The notes under the pieces were generated by a model. It searched no databases. It saw nothing but the letters and a program-made list of their open reading frames with translations, and was not told the DNA's origin. Source: Paenirhizobium daejeonense (GTDB taxonomy: Bacteria > Pseudomonadota > Alphaproteobacteria > Rhizobiales > Rhizobiaceae). Taken from it: a stretch of 64,000 bases of DNA. Position numbers and translations under genes: made by a program. The stretch is taken from NCBI RefSeq assembly GCF_014280875.1, contig NZ_JACLAL010000005.1, forward strand, positions 124,001 to 188,000, written 5' to 3'. Of this stretch, positions 18,684-27,362 are shown piece after piece. Positions within the stretch are counted from its first letter, which is position 1. The number at the start of each line of letters is the position of its first letter.

Positions 18684-20003
18684 ATGGCTGATGCCCTGAA
18701 AATCGGCATAGCGGGTCTGGGTACCGTCGGTGCCTCGCTCGTCCGTATCATCCAGCAGCGCAGCAACGCACTTGCGGTTGCCTGCGGTCGGGCGATCACC
18801 ATCACGGCGGTTTCTGCCCGCAACCGCAACAAGGATCGCGGCGTCGATCTTTCCGGCATTACCTGGTTCGACGATCCCGTGGCTCTCGTCGAGAATGCCG
18901 ATATCGACGTATTCGTGGAGCTGGTCGGTGGTGTGGATGGCGCTGCAGATCTTTCTGTACGCGCGGCGCTGGCACGCGGCATCCATGTAGTGACGGCCAA
19001 TAAGGCGCTTCTTGCTCGTCACGGCGTCGAGTTTGCTCGCCTTGCGGAAGAAAAAGGCCTGCTGATCAACTACGAAGCTGCGGTTGCCGGTGGCATTCCG
19101 GTCATCAAGGCAATGCGCGAAAGCCTGACCGGCAACAATTTTTCGCGTGTCTACGGCATCATGAACGGCACCTGCAATTACATCCTGACGCGGATGGAGA
19201 AGGAAGGGCTCTCCTTCGAGGCGTGCCTTAAGGAGGCCCAGCGCCTGGGCTATGCGGAAGCCGATCCGACCTTCGATATCGAGGGCAACGACACCGCTCA
19301 CAAACTCGCCATCCTGACGACGCTGGCGTTTGGTTCCGAGATCGCAGTCGACGATATCTATCTGGAAGGCATCAGCAATATCTCGATCGAGGACATCAAT
19401 GCTGCAGCCGAACTCGGCTATCGCATCAAGCTGCTCGGTGTCGCGCAGCGTACCGAAACCGGTATCGAACAGCGGGTTCATCCAACGATGGTGCCGCTCG
19501 ACTCGGTGATTGCCCAGGTGGACGGCGTGACCAACGCCGTGGCGCTCGAATCCGATATCCTGGGCGAATTGCTTATGGTTGGCCCTGGAGCCGGCGGAAA
19601 TGCCACTGCTTCTGCGGTTCTCGGTGACATCACCGACATCGCCAAGAGCCGACCGGGTGCGCAGCAGGTGCCCGTCCTTGGCCGGCCGGCTGCTCTCCTC
19701 GAACACTATCGCCAGGCAAAGATGAAGAGCCATGAAGGCGGCTATTTCATCAGGCTTTCGGTTGTGGATCGTGCAGGCGTCTTCGCAAGTATCGCGACCA
19801 AGATGGCCGAAAATGGCATTTCCCTGGAATCGATCGTGCAGCGCTCCCAGTATACAACTGCCGACGCCCCTGTGACGATTATCCTGGTCACTCATGCGAC
19901 GATGGAGAATGCCGTTCGCAAGGCTGTGTCGGCGATCAAGCACGAAGGCTATTTGATCGGCGAGCCACAGGTGATCCGTATAGAACGTCCCAAGACAGTC
20001 TAG
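18684..20003 (+). CDS. hom: Homoserine dehydrogenase
   Basis: The enzyme reduces aspartate semialdehyde to homoserine in the threonine/methionine branch. The 439-residue protein has the N-terminal NAD(P) site KIGIAGLGTVGASLVRII, the catalytic core (TANKALLARHG, YEAAVAGGIPVIKAMRESL, GIMNGTCNYILT) and a C-terminal ACT domain (about residues 355-430) for feedback control, the monofunctional arrangement. The start is ATG 18684 (MADALKIG). The downstream terminator at 20035-20076 ends the unit. Confidence 0.96.
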   Translation: MADALKIGIAGLGTVGASLVRIIQQRSNALAVACGRAITITAVSARNRNKDRGVDLSGITWFDDPVALVENADIDVFVELVGGVDGAADLSVRAALARGIHVVTANKALLARHGVEFARLAEEKGLLINYEAAVAGGIPVIKAMRESLTGNNFSRVYGIMNGTCNYILTRMEKEGLSFEACLKEAQRLGYAEADPTFDIEGNDTAHKLAILTTLAFGSEIAVDDIYLEGISNISIEDINAAAELGYRIKLLGVAQRTETGIEQRVHPTMVPLDSVIAQVDGVTNAVALESDILGELLMVGPGAGGNATASAVLGDITDIAKSRPGAQQVPVLGRPAALLEHYRQAKMKSHEGGYFIRLSVVDRAGVFASIATKMAENGISLESIVQRSQYTTADAPVTIILVTHATMENAVRKAVSAIKHEGYLIGEPQVIRIERPKTV

Positions 20004-20034
20004 CGGAACCTCCGCTTCTCAAAATGGGAAGGAT

Positions 20035-20076
20035 ATCAAACCCGCCGCGCTCAGTGAGGCGGGTTTGATGCTTTTG
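20035..20076 (+). terminator. Rho-independent terminator after hom
   Basis: A perfect 12-bp stem ATCAAACCCGCC/GGCGGGTTTGAT with an 11-base loop lies 32 bases after the hom stop, followed by GCTTTTGG. The T-run is short but the stem is strong. Confidence 0.8.
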
Positions 20077-20208
20077 GACGGTCCACCTACCTCCATAAGT
20101 ATGAATATTTAGATATCACATGGAGTGAATATGATCGTGGCGTTGGATGGAATAATGATATAATTGTCATCCAGTGGTTGTGCTGGTTCTTTGGGGGGGA
20201 GGGCCCTT

Positions 20209-20427
20209 ATGTTCTATGCAGGAATGCCGCCGCAAATAACGGCGATATCTGGCAAAAGTACCGAGGTTAAACACAAAGACTCAGGTGAAGCTTTTATCGA
20301 GGATTGGCCCGACGATCCGCCGTCGGAGAGTGATGATTTCGAAGGAGGCCGTAATTGGGCGATGATCCTGGTGTTCATCGCGATTTCGCTGCCGCCTCTG
20401 GTCGGTCTGGCATTGCTGCTGCTCTGA
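20209..20427 (+). CDS. Small single-pass membrane protein (paralog 1)
   Basis: I do not recognise this 72-residue protein. After a polar N-terminus it has the motif DDFEGGRNWAMIL and one C-terminal membrane helix (VFIAISLPPLVGLALLLL). The start ATG 20209 follows GGGGGGAGGG with good spacing. The next small gene (20678-20887) repeats the same motif and layout, so the two are tandem duplicates. Confidence 0.6.
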   Translation: MFYAGMPPQITAISGKSTEVKHKDSGEAFIEDWPDDPPSESDDFEGGRNWAMILVFIAISLPPLVGLALLLL

Positions 20428-20677
20428 TCCATGGCGAATCAGGCGAGGCTTGTGTGGGGGGAGTTAGTCCACGGACATCGCGCACCGTGACGTTTGCGAT
20501 GCGAAGAGGATATGTGGTTTGCTCTCGTTCTTTGTTGCGTTGCAGTATAATTCCCGTCGCGCAGAGTATATTTTTATTTTTTTTGTTACATTTGGCGCAA
20601 GGGCTCTCGCATATTTCTGCGGAGCAGCGTAGGTTTTATTCATTCCGATGATTTAGGGGTCTTGGGAGGAGCCTTGA

Positions 20678-20887
20678 ATGATCCGCATTAAGAAATCGGC
20701 ACATCTGTCGCCGGTCCGAGGGTTTGACTCTGGCTGGCAAAGTGTTCAGATCGCTCCGTGGAGCGCAAGCGAAGTCAAGCGGTTGGAGGATGATGACTTC
20801 GAGGGCATCCGTAACTGGGCGATTATACTTCTTTTCCTATCCTTGATGATGATCCCATTCGGCTCCGTTGCTTGGCTTTTGGCCTGA
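20678..20887 (+). CDS. Small single-pass membrane protein (paralog 2)
   Basis: A 69-residue protein with a basic N-terminus (MIRIKKSAHLSPVRG), the motif DDFEGIRNWAIIL and a terminal membrane helix (LFLSLMMIPFGSVAWLLA). It starts at ATG 20678 behind GGGAGGAG. It is clearly related to 20209-20427. The 250 bases between them are AT-rich, with a run of T, and show no other gene. Function unknown. Confidence 0.6.
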   Translation: MIRIKKSAHLSPVRGFDSGWQSVQIAPWSASEVKRLEDDDFEGIRNWAIILLFLSLMMIPFGSVAWLLA

Positions 20888-21040
20888 AACGCGTCGGTGA
20901 CGAGCGTTCTGTTCATGGTATTAACCGTGCCTTTCGGCTTGTGATGTCTTTGCTTCGTGGAAGACTGCGCAGTATCGCTGTTGTGCAAGCCTTAAGGGAT
21001 GTTTATTTGTCCGGTGACCTGTAGAAGAAGATCAGGTTTA

Positions 21041-22858
21041 ATGGGCAGTCAAGGCATGGAAGAACCGGTAGATCCCGTCCCGCGCGCGTTCCTGGGCGTT
21101 GAGCAATCCGTTTCCGGACAGCGTTGGGTGTCTCGTCTCGATCAGGCAGGGCAGAACAGGGCGCTTGCGATCAGCCAGTTGCATGGTCTTCCGGAGATTG
21201 TTTCGCGCGTTCTTGCCGGACGTGGCGTGGGTGTTGATGAAGCCCCGGCCTTCCTTGATCCGACCATTCGCTCCCTCATGCCGGATCCTTTGCGTCTTAC
21301 CGACTGTGCGAAAGCCGGGGAACGGCTGGTCAGGGCGATCAGGGACGGGGAGAGGGTCGCCATCTTCGGTGACTATGATGTCGATGGTGCCGCGTCTTCA
21401 GCGTTGCTGTATCGATTCCTGCATCACTTCGGCATCGAGGCAGAAATCTATATTCCGGACCGCATCTTCGAAGGCTATGGGCCGAACCCGACCGCGATTG
21501 GCCAGTTGATCGACAGGGGCGCGCAGCTCATCGTCACGGTCGACTGCGGGTCCACCAGTATCGATGCGCTGGCCGCGGCTGCCGATCGTGGCGTGGATGT
21601 CGTCGTGATCGACCATCACCAGATGGGGCATCAGATGCCGGCTTGTCTCGCGCTGGTCAATCCGAATCGGGAAGATGATCTTTCGGGTCAGGGGCATCTT
21701 TGCGCTGCGGGTGTGGTCTTTCTCGTGCTGGTGGCCACACTGCGCATGCTGCGTCAGGCTGGCCATCCAAAGGCGCGCTCGCTTGATCTCCTGTCCTGGC
21801 TTGATCTGGTTGCGCTTGCCACCGTTTGCGACGTGGTGCCGCTTAAAGGTCTGAACCGTGCTTATGTCGTGAAGGGTCTGATCGCCGCGCGCCACCAGAA
21901 TAATGCTGGCCTTGCCGCACTGTTGCGGGTGGCCGGCATTGGTGGGCCGGTAACGCCTTACCATTTCGGCTTTCTCGTCGGACCGAGAATCAATGCCGGC
22001 GGTCGAATTGGGGATGCAGCACTGGGAAGCCGTCTTCTGACCCTTGACGATACCGCAAAGGCCGACGAGATCGCCGAACGGCTGGATGAACTCAATCGCG
22101 AACGTCAGGCGATGGAGGCCGTGATGTTGGCCGAAGCGGAGGCGGAAGTGCTTGCCGAATACGGCAACGGCGACTCGGCCTCGGTAATCGTGACCGCACG
22201 GGACAACTGGCATCCAGGCATAGTCGGATTGCTCGCGGCGCGAATCAAGGAAAAATTCAGGCGGCCTGCTTTTGCCATTGCTTTCGATCCCTCAGGCAGG
22301 GGGACCGGTTCCGGTCGTTCGATCAATGGTTTCGATATGGGGCGTATGGTGCGAGCGGCCGTGGATGCGGGCCTACTGCTCAAGGGTGGTGGGCACGCCA
22401 TGGCTGCCGGCCTGACTGTCGAGCGCGCGAATCTGGGTAGGCTGCGGACGTTTTTTGATGAGGCGTCTTCTGCGCAGGTTGCGTCTCTCACCGCCAACCG
22501 AGCCCTGAAGATCGATGGCGCCCTCGGCGCGTCCGCCGCAACCGTGGCACTCATCGACCAACTCGAATCGGCCGGTCCTTACGGCTCCGGTCATCCGCAG
22601 CCGATCTTCGCCATTCCATCCCATCGTCTGAAGGACGCAAGGGCGGTGGGTACGACTCATGTGAAGGTCACGCTTGAGGCGCAGGATGGTTCACGTGTGG
22701 ATGGCATTGCCTTCCGGGCCGCCGAGACACCGCTTGGTGATTTCCTGCTGAAAGGCCGGGGCATGCAGATTCATGTTGTGGGTTCGCTGAGCGCCGATCA
22801 CTGGCAGGGTACAAGGCGCGTGCAGATGCGTATCCTTGATGCTGCAAAGGCTCCGTGA
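21041..22858 (+). CDS. recJ: Single-stranded-DNA-specific exonuclease RecJ
   Basis: RecJ degrades single-stranded DNA 5'-3' in recombination and mismatch repair. The DHH phosphoesterase motifs are present: AIFGDYDVDGAASSALL (motif I, about residues 107-123), VDCGSTSIDAL (motif II), VVIDHHQMG (DHH, motif III), followed by the DHHA1 domain with GGGHAMAAGLTVE. At 605 residues the length is normal. The start is uncertain between ATG 21041 and ATG 21056; both are downstream of a weak AGG. Confidence 0.94.
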   Translation: MGSQGMEEPVDPVPRAFLGVEQSVSGQRWVSRLDQAGQNRALAISQLHGLPEIVSRVLAGRGVGVDEAPAFLDPTIRSLMPDPLRLTDCAKAGERLVRAIRDGERVAIFGDYDVDGAASSALLYRFLHHFGIEAEIYIPDRIFEGYGPNPTAIGQLIDRGAQLIVTVDCGSTSIDALAAAADRGVDVVVIDHHQMGHQMPACLALVNPNREDDLSGQGHLCAAGVVFLVLVATLRMLRQAGHPKARSLDLLSWLDLVALATVCDVVPLKGLNRAYVVKGLIAARHQNNAGLAALLRVAGIGGPVTPYHFGFLVGPRINAGGRIGDAALGSRLLTLDDTAKADEIAERLDELNRERQAMEAVMLAEAEAEVLAEYGNGDSASVIVTARDNWHPGIVGLLAARIKEKFRRPAFAIAFDPSGRGTGSGRSINGFDMGRMVRAAVDAGLLLKGGGHAMAAGLTVERANLGRLRTFFDEASSAQVASLTANRALKIDGALGASAATVALIDQLESAGPYGSGHPQPIFAIPSHRLKDARAVGTTHVKVTLEAQDGSRVDGIAFRAAETPLGDFLLKGRGMQIHVVGSLSADHWQGTRRVQMRILDAAKAP

Positions 22859-22960
22859 GAGGCTGCCGAGGCACTGTAAGGTAATTGCTAAGATGCGGTA
22901 TGAAAGCAGTTATGACTGCTCGCATTAAGTATCTTTATGAAGGTCTGATGAAAATTGAAG

Positions 22961-23035
22961 TGGCACGCCCTAGGGGAGTCGAACCCCTCTTCCCAGAATG
23001 AAAATCTGGTGTCCTAACCGATAGACGAAGGGCGC
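22961..23035 (-). tRNA. tRNA-Glu (anticodon TTC), copy 1
   Basis: The 75-base cloverleaf has acceptor strands GCGCCCT/AGGGCGT, a T-arm AGGGG-TTCGACT-CCCCT, an encoded CCA and anticodon loop TTTTCAT. The identical gene lies 216 bases away at 23252-23326. Confidence 0.97.
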
Positions 23036-23057
23036 CTGCGCTTCGTGGTGTGGCGCC

Positions 23058-23086
23058 CTTATAGGCAGGGTTTGAAAAAGCCGCAA
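23058..23086 (-). promoter_or_regulatory. Promoter of tRNA-Glu copy 1
   Basis: Read on the minus strand: TTGCGG, 17 bases, TATAAG, ending about 22 bases before the tRNA. The same elements and spacing precede tRNA-Glu copy 2. Confidence 0.75.
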
Positions 23087-23251
23087 GCGGAATCTTGCTG
23101 TTTTTTCATTCTAATTTCGAAAAAAATCTGAGGCTGTGGAAGACTGATGGAACACCCGAATACGCAGGCAGTCTTTCGGGCAATTCGCCGGAAATGACGA
23201 CCATCAAGTGGTTTTCATCACTATTTTTATGGAGGGAAATGAAAGCAGGAG

Positions 23252-23326
23252 TGGCACGCCCTAGGGGAGTCGAACCCCTCTTCCCAGAATGAAAATCTGG
23301 TGTCCTAACCGATAGACGAAGGGCGC
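23252..23326 (-). tRNA. tRNA-Glu (anticodon TTC), copy 2
   Basis: Identical over 75 bases to the gene at 22961-23035. The flanks are related only close to the gene and in the promoter, indicating an older tandem duplication. Confidence 0.97.
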
Positions 23327-23344
23327 GTGCGCTCCGTGGAGGCC

Positions 23345-23373
23345 CTTATAGTCAGGTCGATTTATTCCCGCAA
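23345..23373 (-). promoter_or_regulatory. Promoter of tRNA-Glu copy 2
   Basis: On the minus strand: TTGCGG, 17 bases, TATAAG, 18 bases before the tRNA. The spacer sequence differs from copy 1, so the two boxes are conserved while the rest has drifted. Confidence 0.75.
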
Positions 23374-23512
23374 GCGGCAATTTCTGTTTTTTTGCAAAAA
23401 AATGACAGATGCCGCGAGCCTGTGGAAAATAAGCCGATAACTGAATAAAAACAGAATGTTGACGGGAGTTCGAGTTTTGGCGGTCTGGCAAATGCCCTTA
23501 GAACCCGGCGCT

Positions 23513-24313
23513 TTAGTGGCTTTCGGCCGAAGCGTTTTGGTCGCCCTTGTTCTTCTTGCCACCTGAGAGGATCTCGGAAAGAGATGGCAACCATTTCCGC
23601 TTCTTCTGCGGTGCGTCCGCAGAAGCGACTTCGGGTTCTGCTGCAGCCGCCGGAACCGAAGCGGTAGACTTCTGCGCCTCTTCTTCAGCAAGAGAGATCG
23701 GCTCGGCTGCATCGTATTTCGCTGGAGCTGCCGGTTCGGAGTAATCGGGCATGACTGCGGCTTCTCGCGTTGGCTCGATCGGTTGGGGCAGGTCTGCGCT
23801 GAAGAGGCTCTTATTAATCGGGCTGACGGCCCGTGCCGGTAGGTCGGCTGGAACGATGCTGGAGGACGCGCTGGTGTTCACAGTAGGGGATACCGTTTCG
23901 GACCCGGTCGTCAGATCTTCCGATTCCTGCGTGGCTGCCTGAGTTGGTGCGGAAAAAATGCTGTTGCGGCCTGCCGACACCGTGGTCGGCTGCATGGTCA
24001 GTTCTCCGAGATCGGCGGGTGCTGCCACCTGCTGGACGGGATCGGGAATGACCGGCGCGTTTTTGCGAGTCGCGGTCGGAACCTTCCTGCCGTTGGCAGC
24101 GCTGACGACAAGCGGGTCGGTGTAGGCGGCAGCAGAGGCGGGCAGGGGCCCGTTGTTCTTCTTGGGAACGGCAGCGGGCGTCTCAGGCGCGGCATCGCCG
24201 ACTTCCATGGTCTCGACCAACTGATTGGTCTGGCACCCGGCCAGCGCCAGCAGGCTGGCGCCGACAAGCAGCAAGTGAATGGCGGGAGTGGCCCGAACGA
24301 AACGAGATGCCAT
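23513..24313 (-). CDS. Putative lipoprotein, low complexity
   Basis: A 266-residue protein with a lipoprotein signal (residues 1-26; HLLLVGASLLALAGC) and a long Ala/Pro/Ser/Thr-rich body. It ends in a basic segment (QKKRKWLPSLSEILSGGKKN). No family is recognised; the composition suggests an extended periplasmic linker or cell-envelope protein. ATG 24313 (MASRFVRATP) gives the best signal peptide; 21 extra codons upstream are possible. Confidence 0.65.
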   Translation of the reverse strand: MASRFVRATPAIHLLLVGASLLALAGCQTNQLVETMEVGDAAPETPAAVPKKNNGPLPASAAAYTDPLVVSAANGRKVPTATRKNAPVIPDPVQQVAAPADLGELTMQPTTVSAGRNSIFSAPTQAATQESEDLTTGSETVSPTVNTSASSSIVPADLPARAVSPINKSLFSADLPQPIEPTREAAVMPDYSEPAAPAKYDAAEPISLAEEEAQKSTASVPAAAAEPEVASADAPQKKRKWLPSLSEILSGGKKNKGDQNASAESH

Positions 24314-24474
24314 GCGCAGATACCTCTTGGTCGGCTCAAGCAACACGGACTTCAGTTCTCCGACTGGCCGTCTCACTGTGTCCGAGTGCGGCGCGCCGGA
24401 TGCGGCGAGCCATTCGAGGCATCAGACTAAAAGGATTAACTTGCGCGAAGCGGGTGCAGGTTTGCGCCGGCGTC

Positions 24475-24915
24475 TTACCAGACTCCGGTATTCGGCATGG
24501 AAAGCCACGGCTCTGATCCGGGCAGGCTCTCACCCTTTTGCAGGATCTCGATGGAGATTCCGTCGGGAGAGCGTACGAAAGCCATGTGGCCGTCGCGGGG
24601 AGGACGGTTGATGGTCACGCCTCGGTCCATCAGATTCTGGCAGATGGCGTAGATGTCATCGACCTCATAGGCAAGGTGACCGAAATTCCGTCCTCCGGTA
24701 TAATCTTCAGGATCCCAATTATATGTCAGCTCGAGGCAGGGAGCCGAATTGTTCCGGGCAGCATCGATATCGTCGCGTGCCGCAAGAAAGACGAGAGTGA
24801 AGCGACCCTTCTCGTTATCCATCCGACGGATCTCGGTGAGTCCAAAAACGTTACAGTAAAAATCGAGCGATGCGTCGAGATCTTTGACGCGAACCATGGT
24901 GTGAAGATAGCGCAT
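24475..24915 (-). CDS. gloA: Lactoylglutathione lyase (glyoxalase I)
   Basis: Glyoxalase I converts the methylglyoxal-glutathione hemithioacetal to S-lactoylglutathione. The 146-residue protein shows both halves of the metal-binding fold: [20 protein letters not shown] with the first metal His, [12 protein letters not shown] with a Glu, [13 protein letters not shown] with the second His, and GISIEIL with the last Glu. The start is ATG 24915 (MRYLHTMV); the frame open to 24969 is not family-like. Confidence 0.94.
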   Translation of the reverse strand: MRYLHTMVRVKDLDASLDFYCNVFGLTEIRRMDNEKGRFTLVFLAARDDIDAARNNSAPCLELTYNWDPEDYTGGRNFGHLAYEVDDIYAICQNLMDRGVTINRPPRDGHMAFVRSPDGISIEILQKGESLPGSEPWLSMPNTGVW

Positions 24916-25100
24916 GAAGGTTCTCCATATGACTTTAGGGGATATGGAACAGGCGACAGCTTCGAGCAAGCCTCATAGCCCAAAAAGCATCTGGGAATAT
25001 CTGAATCTAGGACTTGCGCTGATCCATTACGAGAATGTTAATCTAAGCGTCAAGAATCAATTAACTTTACCGTGTGACGCGTTTTCGAGGGGCTTGGGAG

Positions 25101-25679
25101 ATGGCGGACAGGATTTTACCGAAAGGGCTCTCTGGTTTCGAAGAACTGTCCGGAGAAGCTGTTGACCTGATCGAGATCACCGGCGTCGTGAAATGGTTCG
25201 ACGTAGCTAAGGGCTTCGGGTTCATCATACCGGATAACGGTATGCAGGATGTGCTCCTGCATGTAACCTGCCTGCGCCGAGACGGCTACCAGACCATTCT
25301 GGAAGGCACCCGCATTGTTGCCCTGATTCAGAAGCGTGATCGCGGTTACCAGGCGTTCCGCATTCTCTCGATGGACCAGTCGACGGCTGTTCATCCGTCG
25401 CAACTGCCGCCGGTGCGCACTCATGTACAGGTTACGCCGACAAGCGGACTTGAACGCGTGCTGGTCAAGTGGTTCAATCGCACCAAGGGTTTCGGATTCC
25501 TGACGCGCGGTGAGGGAACGGAGGATATCTTCGTACACATGGAGACCCTTCGCCGCTTCGGCCTCACCGAATTGCGTCCCGGACAGACGGTGCTGGTCCG
25601 TTTCGGTAACGGTGACAAGGGGCTGATGGCGGCCGAAATCCATCCCGATAACCCGGCTCCGGCTGCCCGTGCGCATTGA
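25101..25679 (+). CDS. Cold-shock protein with two CSD domains
   Basis: The 192-residue protein carries two cold-shock domains. The first (residues ~27-90) has VVKWFDVAKGFGFIIPD and VLLHVTCL; the second (~118-180) has LVKWFNRTKGFGFLTRG and IFVHMETLRRFG. These are RNP1/RNP2-type RNA-binding surfaces. Double-CSD proteins of this type are common in Rhizobiales and bind single-stranded nucleic acid. ATG 25101 follows GGGAG. The DUF192 gene follows immediately. Confidence 0.9.
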   Translation: MADRILPKGLSGFEELSGEAVDLIEITGVVKWFDVAKGFGFIIPDNGMQDVLLHVTCLRRDGYQTILEGTRIVALIQKRDRGYQAFRILSMDQSTAVHPSQLPPVRTHVQVTPTSGLERVLVKWFNRTKGFGFLTRGEGTEDIFVHMETLRRFGLTELRPGQTVLVRFGNGDKGLMAAEIHPDNPAPAARAH

Positions 25680-25692
25680 GGCTCGCGTAAAA

Positions 25693-26169
25693 ATGATAAC
25701 AATTGCAAAGAGCGCCTTCATGGCGCTTTTTCTGTTTATGGTGCCGGCAAGTCTTCTTGCTGCCGGAGATGTCCATTTTGGCAGAGGCCAGCTGCGAATC
25801 GACATGCCGGGAGGCAAGTCGCATGAATTTCAGGTCGAACTCGCCCTGAACCCCGAGCAGCGTGAACGTGGCCTGATGTACCGCGAGAAACTGGGTGATG
25901 ACGAAGGTATGATCTTCGACTTCGGCCTTGAGCGGGATGTCATGATGTGGATGAAAAACACGCCCCTCTCTCTGGACATGCTGTTTATCGATGGCGCCGG
26001 GCGTGTTCGGCGGGTGGCCAGCCGCGCCGTTCCCTATTCCGAGTCAATCATTTCGTCCGGTGGGCCGGTGCGCTTCGTCCTGGAAATTCGGGGCGGTCGC
26101 GCCGCCGAGCTGGGAATCGCTCCCGGTGCCCTGGTCACCATCGCGGCAACGACGCCTTCGTTGAAATAG
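25693..26169 (+). CDS. DUF192 family exported protein
   Basis: After a signal peptide (about residues 1-23, AFMALFLFMVPASLLA), the 158-residue product has the DUF192 core: ERGLMYREKLGDDEGMIFDF, MWMKNTPLSLDMLFID and a VRFVLEIRGGRAAELGI end. The function of DUF192 is unknown. ATG 25693 leaves a proper signal peptide; GTG 25669 would overlap the cold-shock gene by 11 bases. It probably shares that gene's transcript. Confidence 0.88.
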   Translation: MITIAKSAFMALFLFMVPASLLAAGDVHFGRGQLRIDMPGGKSHEFQVELALNPEQRERGLMYREKLGDDEGMIFDFGLERDVMMWMKNTPLSLDMLFIDGAGRVRRVASRAVPYSESIISSGGPVRFVLEIRGGRAAELGIAPGALVTIAATTPSLK

Positions 26170-26218
26170 CCGATGCTGCCCAAGTGCAGATCATCATGCG
26201 GATAGCGTTTTTTTAATG

Positions 26219-26247
26219 TTGCGGCTCGATGGTGAACCGTGTATTGC
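26219..26247 (+). promoter_or_regulatory. Promoter of tRNA-Pro
   Basis: TTGCGG, a 17-base spacer and TATTGC end 17 bases before the tRNA. It has the same -35 and spacing as both tRNA-Glu promoters. Confidence 0.65.
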
Positions 26248-26264
26248 CACTTTCATCACTGGAA

Positions 26265-26341
<77 letters not shown>

Positions 26342-26846
26342 CTTCCTCGTTGATATAATTGAGGAATTCGGTGTCGTTTCACTACTTTGAAAGTGCATTG
26401 TGAGCGCGCCGCGGGTGCAGCTATACTTTGTAACGCGCACTTGAAACACGGATTGGCTCCTGTCCCTCGACAGGCAAGGACTCCTGCTGATGATCCGGAT
26501 TACACAGCACTGACGTGTTCTGCCATGCATCCCTCGGGTAGAAGAGATGGGATCGCTCAGTCTGCGGGTAGCCTGATCCGCAAGGTCTCTGGAGCGGAAT
26601 GCCGCCCAAAATATGAGTTGATCGAATTGTCCAAATGGGGCAGAACACTTCAGAATTTGGAATACAACAGCGATCATCGCGGATAGCGAATCGCTGCTCT
26701 AAGGTCCTGAAATTCTGAAATCTATCTGGTTTCGAATCTCGGTATCGGAGTTTTCGAATTCGTCGCAGCCTAATACCTGCGGCAGATGCGATAATTAAAC
26801 GACGGAAAGGATCTTCCTGCCGTCATTTCTGGAGTTGAACGCGACC
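26342..26846. other. Intergenic region without recognisable gene
   Basis: About 500 bases between tRNA-Pro and the complex I subunit gene. Open frames here (for instance 26213-26677 on the minus strand) run through the tRNA and have no protein-like composition. I see no clear terminator, repeat or RNA. The promoter of the downstream gene must lie near its end. Confidence 0.6.
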
Positions 26847-27152
26847 ATGCCCGCGAAGATCTACCGCCCCGCAAAGACCGCGATGCAGTCCGGCAAGGCG
26901 AAGACCCATGTCTGGATCCTCGAATTCGATCAGGCTATTCCCCGCAAGATCGATCCCATCATGGGTTACACCAGTTCTGCCGATACGCGCCAGCAGGTGA
27001 AACTCGTGTTCGAAACGCTGGAACAGGCGGAAGCCTATGCCAAGCGCGAAGGCATCGAATATCGCGTGATCCAGCCAAAGGAACCGAAACGACAGATCGT
27101 TTCCTATACCGACAACTTCCGCTTCAATCGTCTGCAGCCCTGGACACATTGA
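26847..27152 (+). CDS. ETC complex I subunit conserved region family (NDUFS4-like)
   Basis: This 101-residue protein belongs to the family of the mitochondrial complex I accessory subunit NDUFS4, which is kept in Alphaproteobacteria. The motifs AKIYRPAKTAMQSGKAKTHV, WILEFDQAIPRKIDPIMGY and RFNRLQPWTH match. It probably binds the peripheral arm of NADH:quinone oxidoreductase. ATG 26847 is chosen over the codon at 26835. It stands alone, directly upstream of the prophage attachment tRNA. Confidence 0.92.
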   Translation: MPAKIYRPAKTAMQSGKAKTHVWILEFDQAIPRKIDPIMGYTSSADTRQQVKLVFETLEQAEAYAKREGIEYRVIQPKEPKRQIVSYTDNFRFNRLQPWTH

Positions 27153-27215
27153 GGAACTGCCAAACGTATTGCACTGCGTGCCTTAATTTCGTCAGCCTTA
27201 AACGACGGGAGAGAT

Positions 27216-27292
<77 letters not shown>

Positions 27293-27362
27293 ATCTTTTC
27301 AAGTACTTAGCGCGCCTTTCCCTGTGTCTGGAAGACCCCGTTTACAGCTTTTTTGAAGCCGT

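Noticed and set aside
18537-19943. A 468-residue open frame on the minus strand
   Set aside because: It is antisense to hom and the end of the aminotransferase gene, which are clearly coding; its sequence has no domain-like composition.
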